In this document: positions 5,257 to 5,683 of the stretch, in pieces | How the letters are laid out: the number at the start of each line of letters is the position of its first letter | How positions within the stretch are numbered: the stretch's first letter is position 1 | Assembly (NCBI GenBank): GCA_028865845.1 | Contig: JAGWJK010000348.1 | Location: 1-5,683 of the forward strand | Direction of reading: 5' to 3' | DNA length: 5,683 bases | Source: Rhizobiaceae bacterium | Lineage (GTDB): Bacteria; Pseudomonadota; Alphaproteobacteria; Rhizobiales; Rhizobiaceae | The notes under the pieces: generated by a model | What the model was told of the DNA's origin: nothing | Databases searched by the model: none | Seen by the model: only the letters and a program-made list of their open reading frames with translations | Made by a program: the position numbers and the translations under genes

Positions 5257-5683
5257 ATGAGAAACCTCACCAGACTGAAGTCGCTCCAGGCTCTGGAGGC
5301 CTCCGCAAGACATGGAAGCTTTGTCGGCGCGTCGGCAGAGCTCGACGTGACACCGCCTGCAGTCGGCCAACTTGTCCGGTCGCTCGAAGGCTGGGTCGGC
5401 TACCCATTGTTCAAGAGGAGCCGTTCGGGCGCGGAGCGCCTGACCCCCGTCGACGAGGCACAAGAAGCTCTCGAAGACATCGCACAGGGGCTGGATCTCC
5501 TCGAATCCGGACTGAGAAAGCTGCGGGGCCGCAAGGCGCGGTCGGTCGTGGTTGTCACCGCATCGCAGGCCCTTGTGGCCAACTGGTTCATGTCCCGCCT
5601 GGAGGATTTCTCGACGAATTACCCGAACGTCGATGTCCGACTGGACGTGTCGGATCGCGTGATCGATCTCGCGCAGGGGGAGG
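5257..5683 (+). CDS. LysR-type transcriptional regulator, GcvA-like (3' end outside window)
   Basis: The open frame runs off the right edge after 142 codons, so about half of a typical 300-residue protein is present. The N-terminal winged helix-turn-helix includes LQALEASARHGSFVGASAEL (10-29), DVTPPAVGQLVRSLEGWVG (30-48), PLFKRS and RLTPVDEA. A linker helix follows to about 91. The start of the substrate-binding domain is visible from about 96: VVVVTASQALVANWFMSRL (97-115) and YPNVDVRL, the pattern of GcvA/AmpR-like members. Start: ATG at 5257 gives a family-typical N-terminus but lacks a good Shine-Dalgarno; an in-frame GTG at 5248 is an alternative. It is divergent from the SDR-cupin-oxidase operon, the usual arrangement for a LysR regulator and its target; an effector cannot be inferred. 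Confidence 0.92.
   Translation, partial: MRNLTRLKSLQALEASARHGSFVGASAELDVTPPAVGQLVRSLEGWVGYPLFKRSRSGAERLTPVDEAQEALEDIAQGLDLLESGLRKLRGRKARSVVVVTASQALVANWFMSRLEDFSTNYPNVDVRLDVSDRVIDLAQGE

Noticed and set aside
5203..5463. 86-codon minus-strand frame opposite the start of lysR
   Set aside because: The plus strand has a clear LysR winged helix-turn-helix over the same bases; the minus frame has no motifs.

Overview
The window looks like accessory chromosome or plasmid DNA of an alphaproteobacterium, probably a rhizobial relative. This rests on the moderately high GC content, the protein families and one promoter close to the alphaproteobacterial type; no marker gene allows a firmer placement. There is no RNA gene, CRISPR array or transposase.

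Layout from left to right. Positions 1 to about 457 hold the decayed, multiply frameshifted remains of a minus-strand HlyD-type secretion adaptor, cut by the left edge. A non-coding stretch with a perfect 9-bp hairpin (624-644) follows. Next is a minus-strand pair, an SDR oxidoreductase (1020-1787) and a carboxymuconolactone decarboxylase/AhpD-like protein (657-1007). They diverge from a TetR-family regulator (1892-2395) across a 104-bp control region with two near-identical 20-bp palindromes. Each palindrome abuts the ribosome binding site of one gene, so this is very probably an autoregulated TetR switch.

The second module is read leftward from a divergent, incomplete LysR-type regulator (5257 to the right edge): a second SDR (4406-5152), a ChrR-like cupin (3700-4404), an FAD amine oxidase (2600-3703), and the start of an MFS transporter (about 2429-2603) that is frameshifted and broken off close to tetR. 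These genes are packed with 1-nt gaps or 4-nt ATGA overlaps, so they form one translationally coupled operon that has lost its last gene.

The two modules share a logic: a local regulator, an SDR dehydrogenase, and a small redox or metal protein (CMD or cupin). The second adds a flavin oxidase and, formerly, an exporter. Together they suggest inducible handling of a small organic, perhaps reactive or quinone/phenolic-like, compound; the substrate cannot be read from the sequence. The most striking observation is that both SDRs are full-length but lack key catalytic residues: the first has Ile and Asn in place of tetrad Asn and Lys, the second has Leu in place of the catalytic Tyr. With two pseudogenes nearby, the locus either holds repurposed non-classical SDRs or is decaying.
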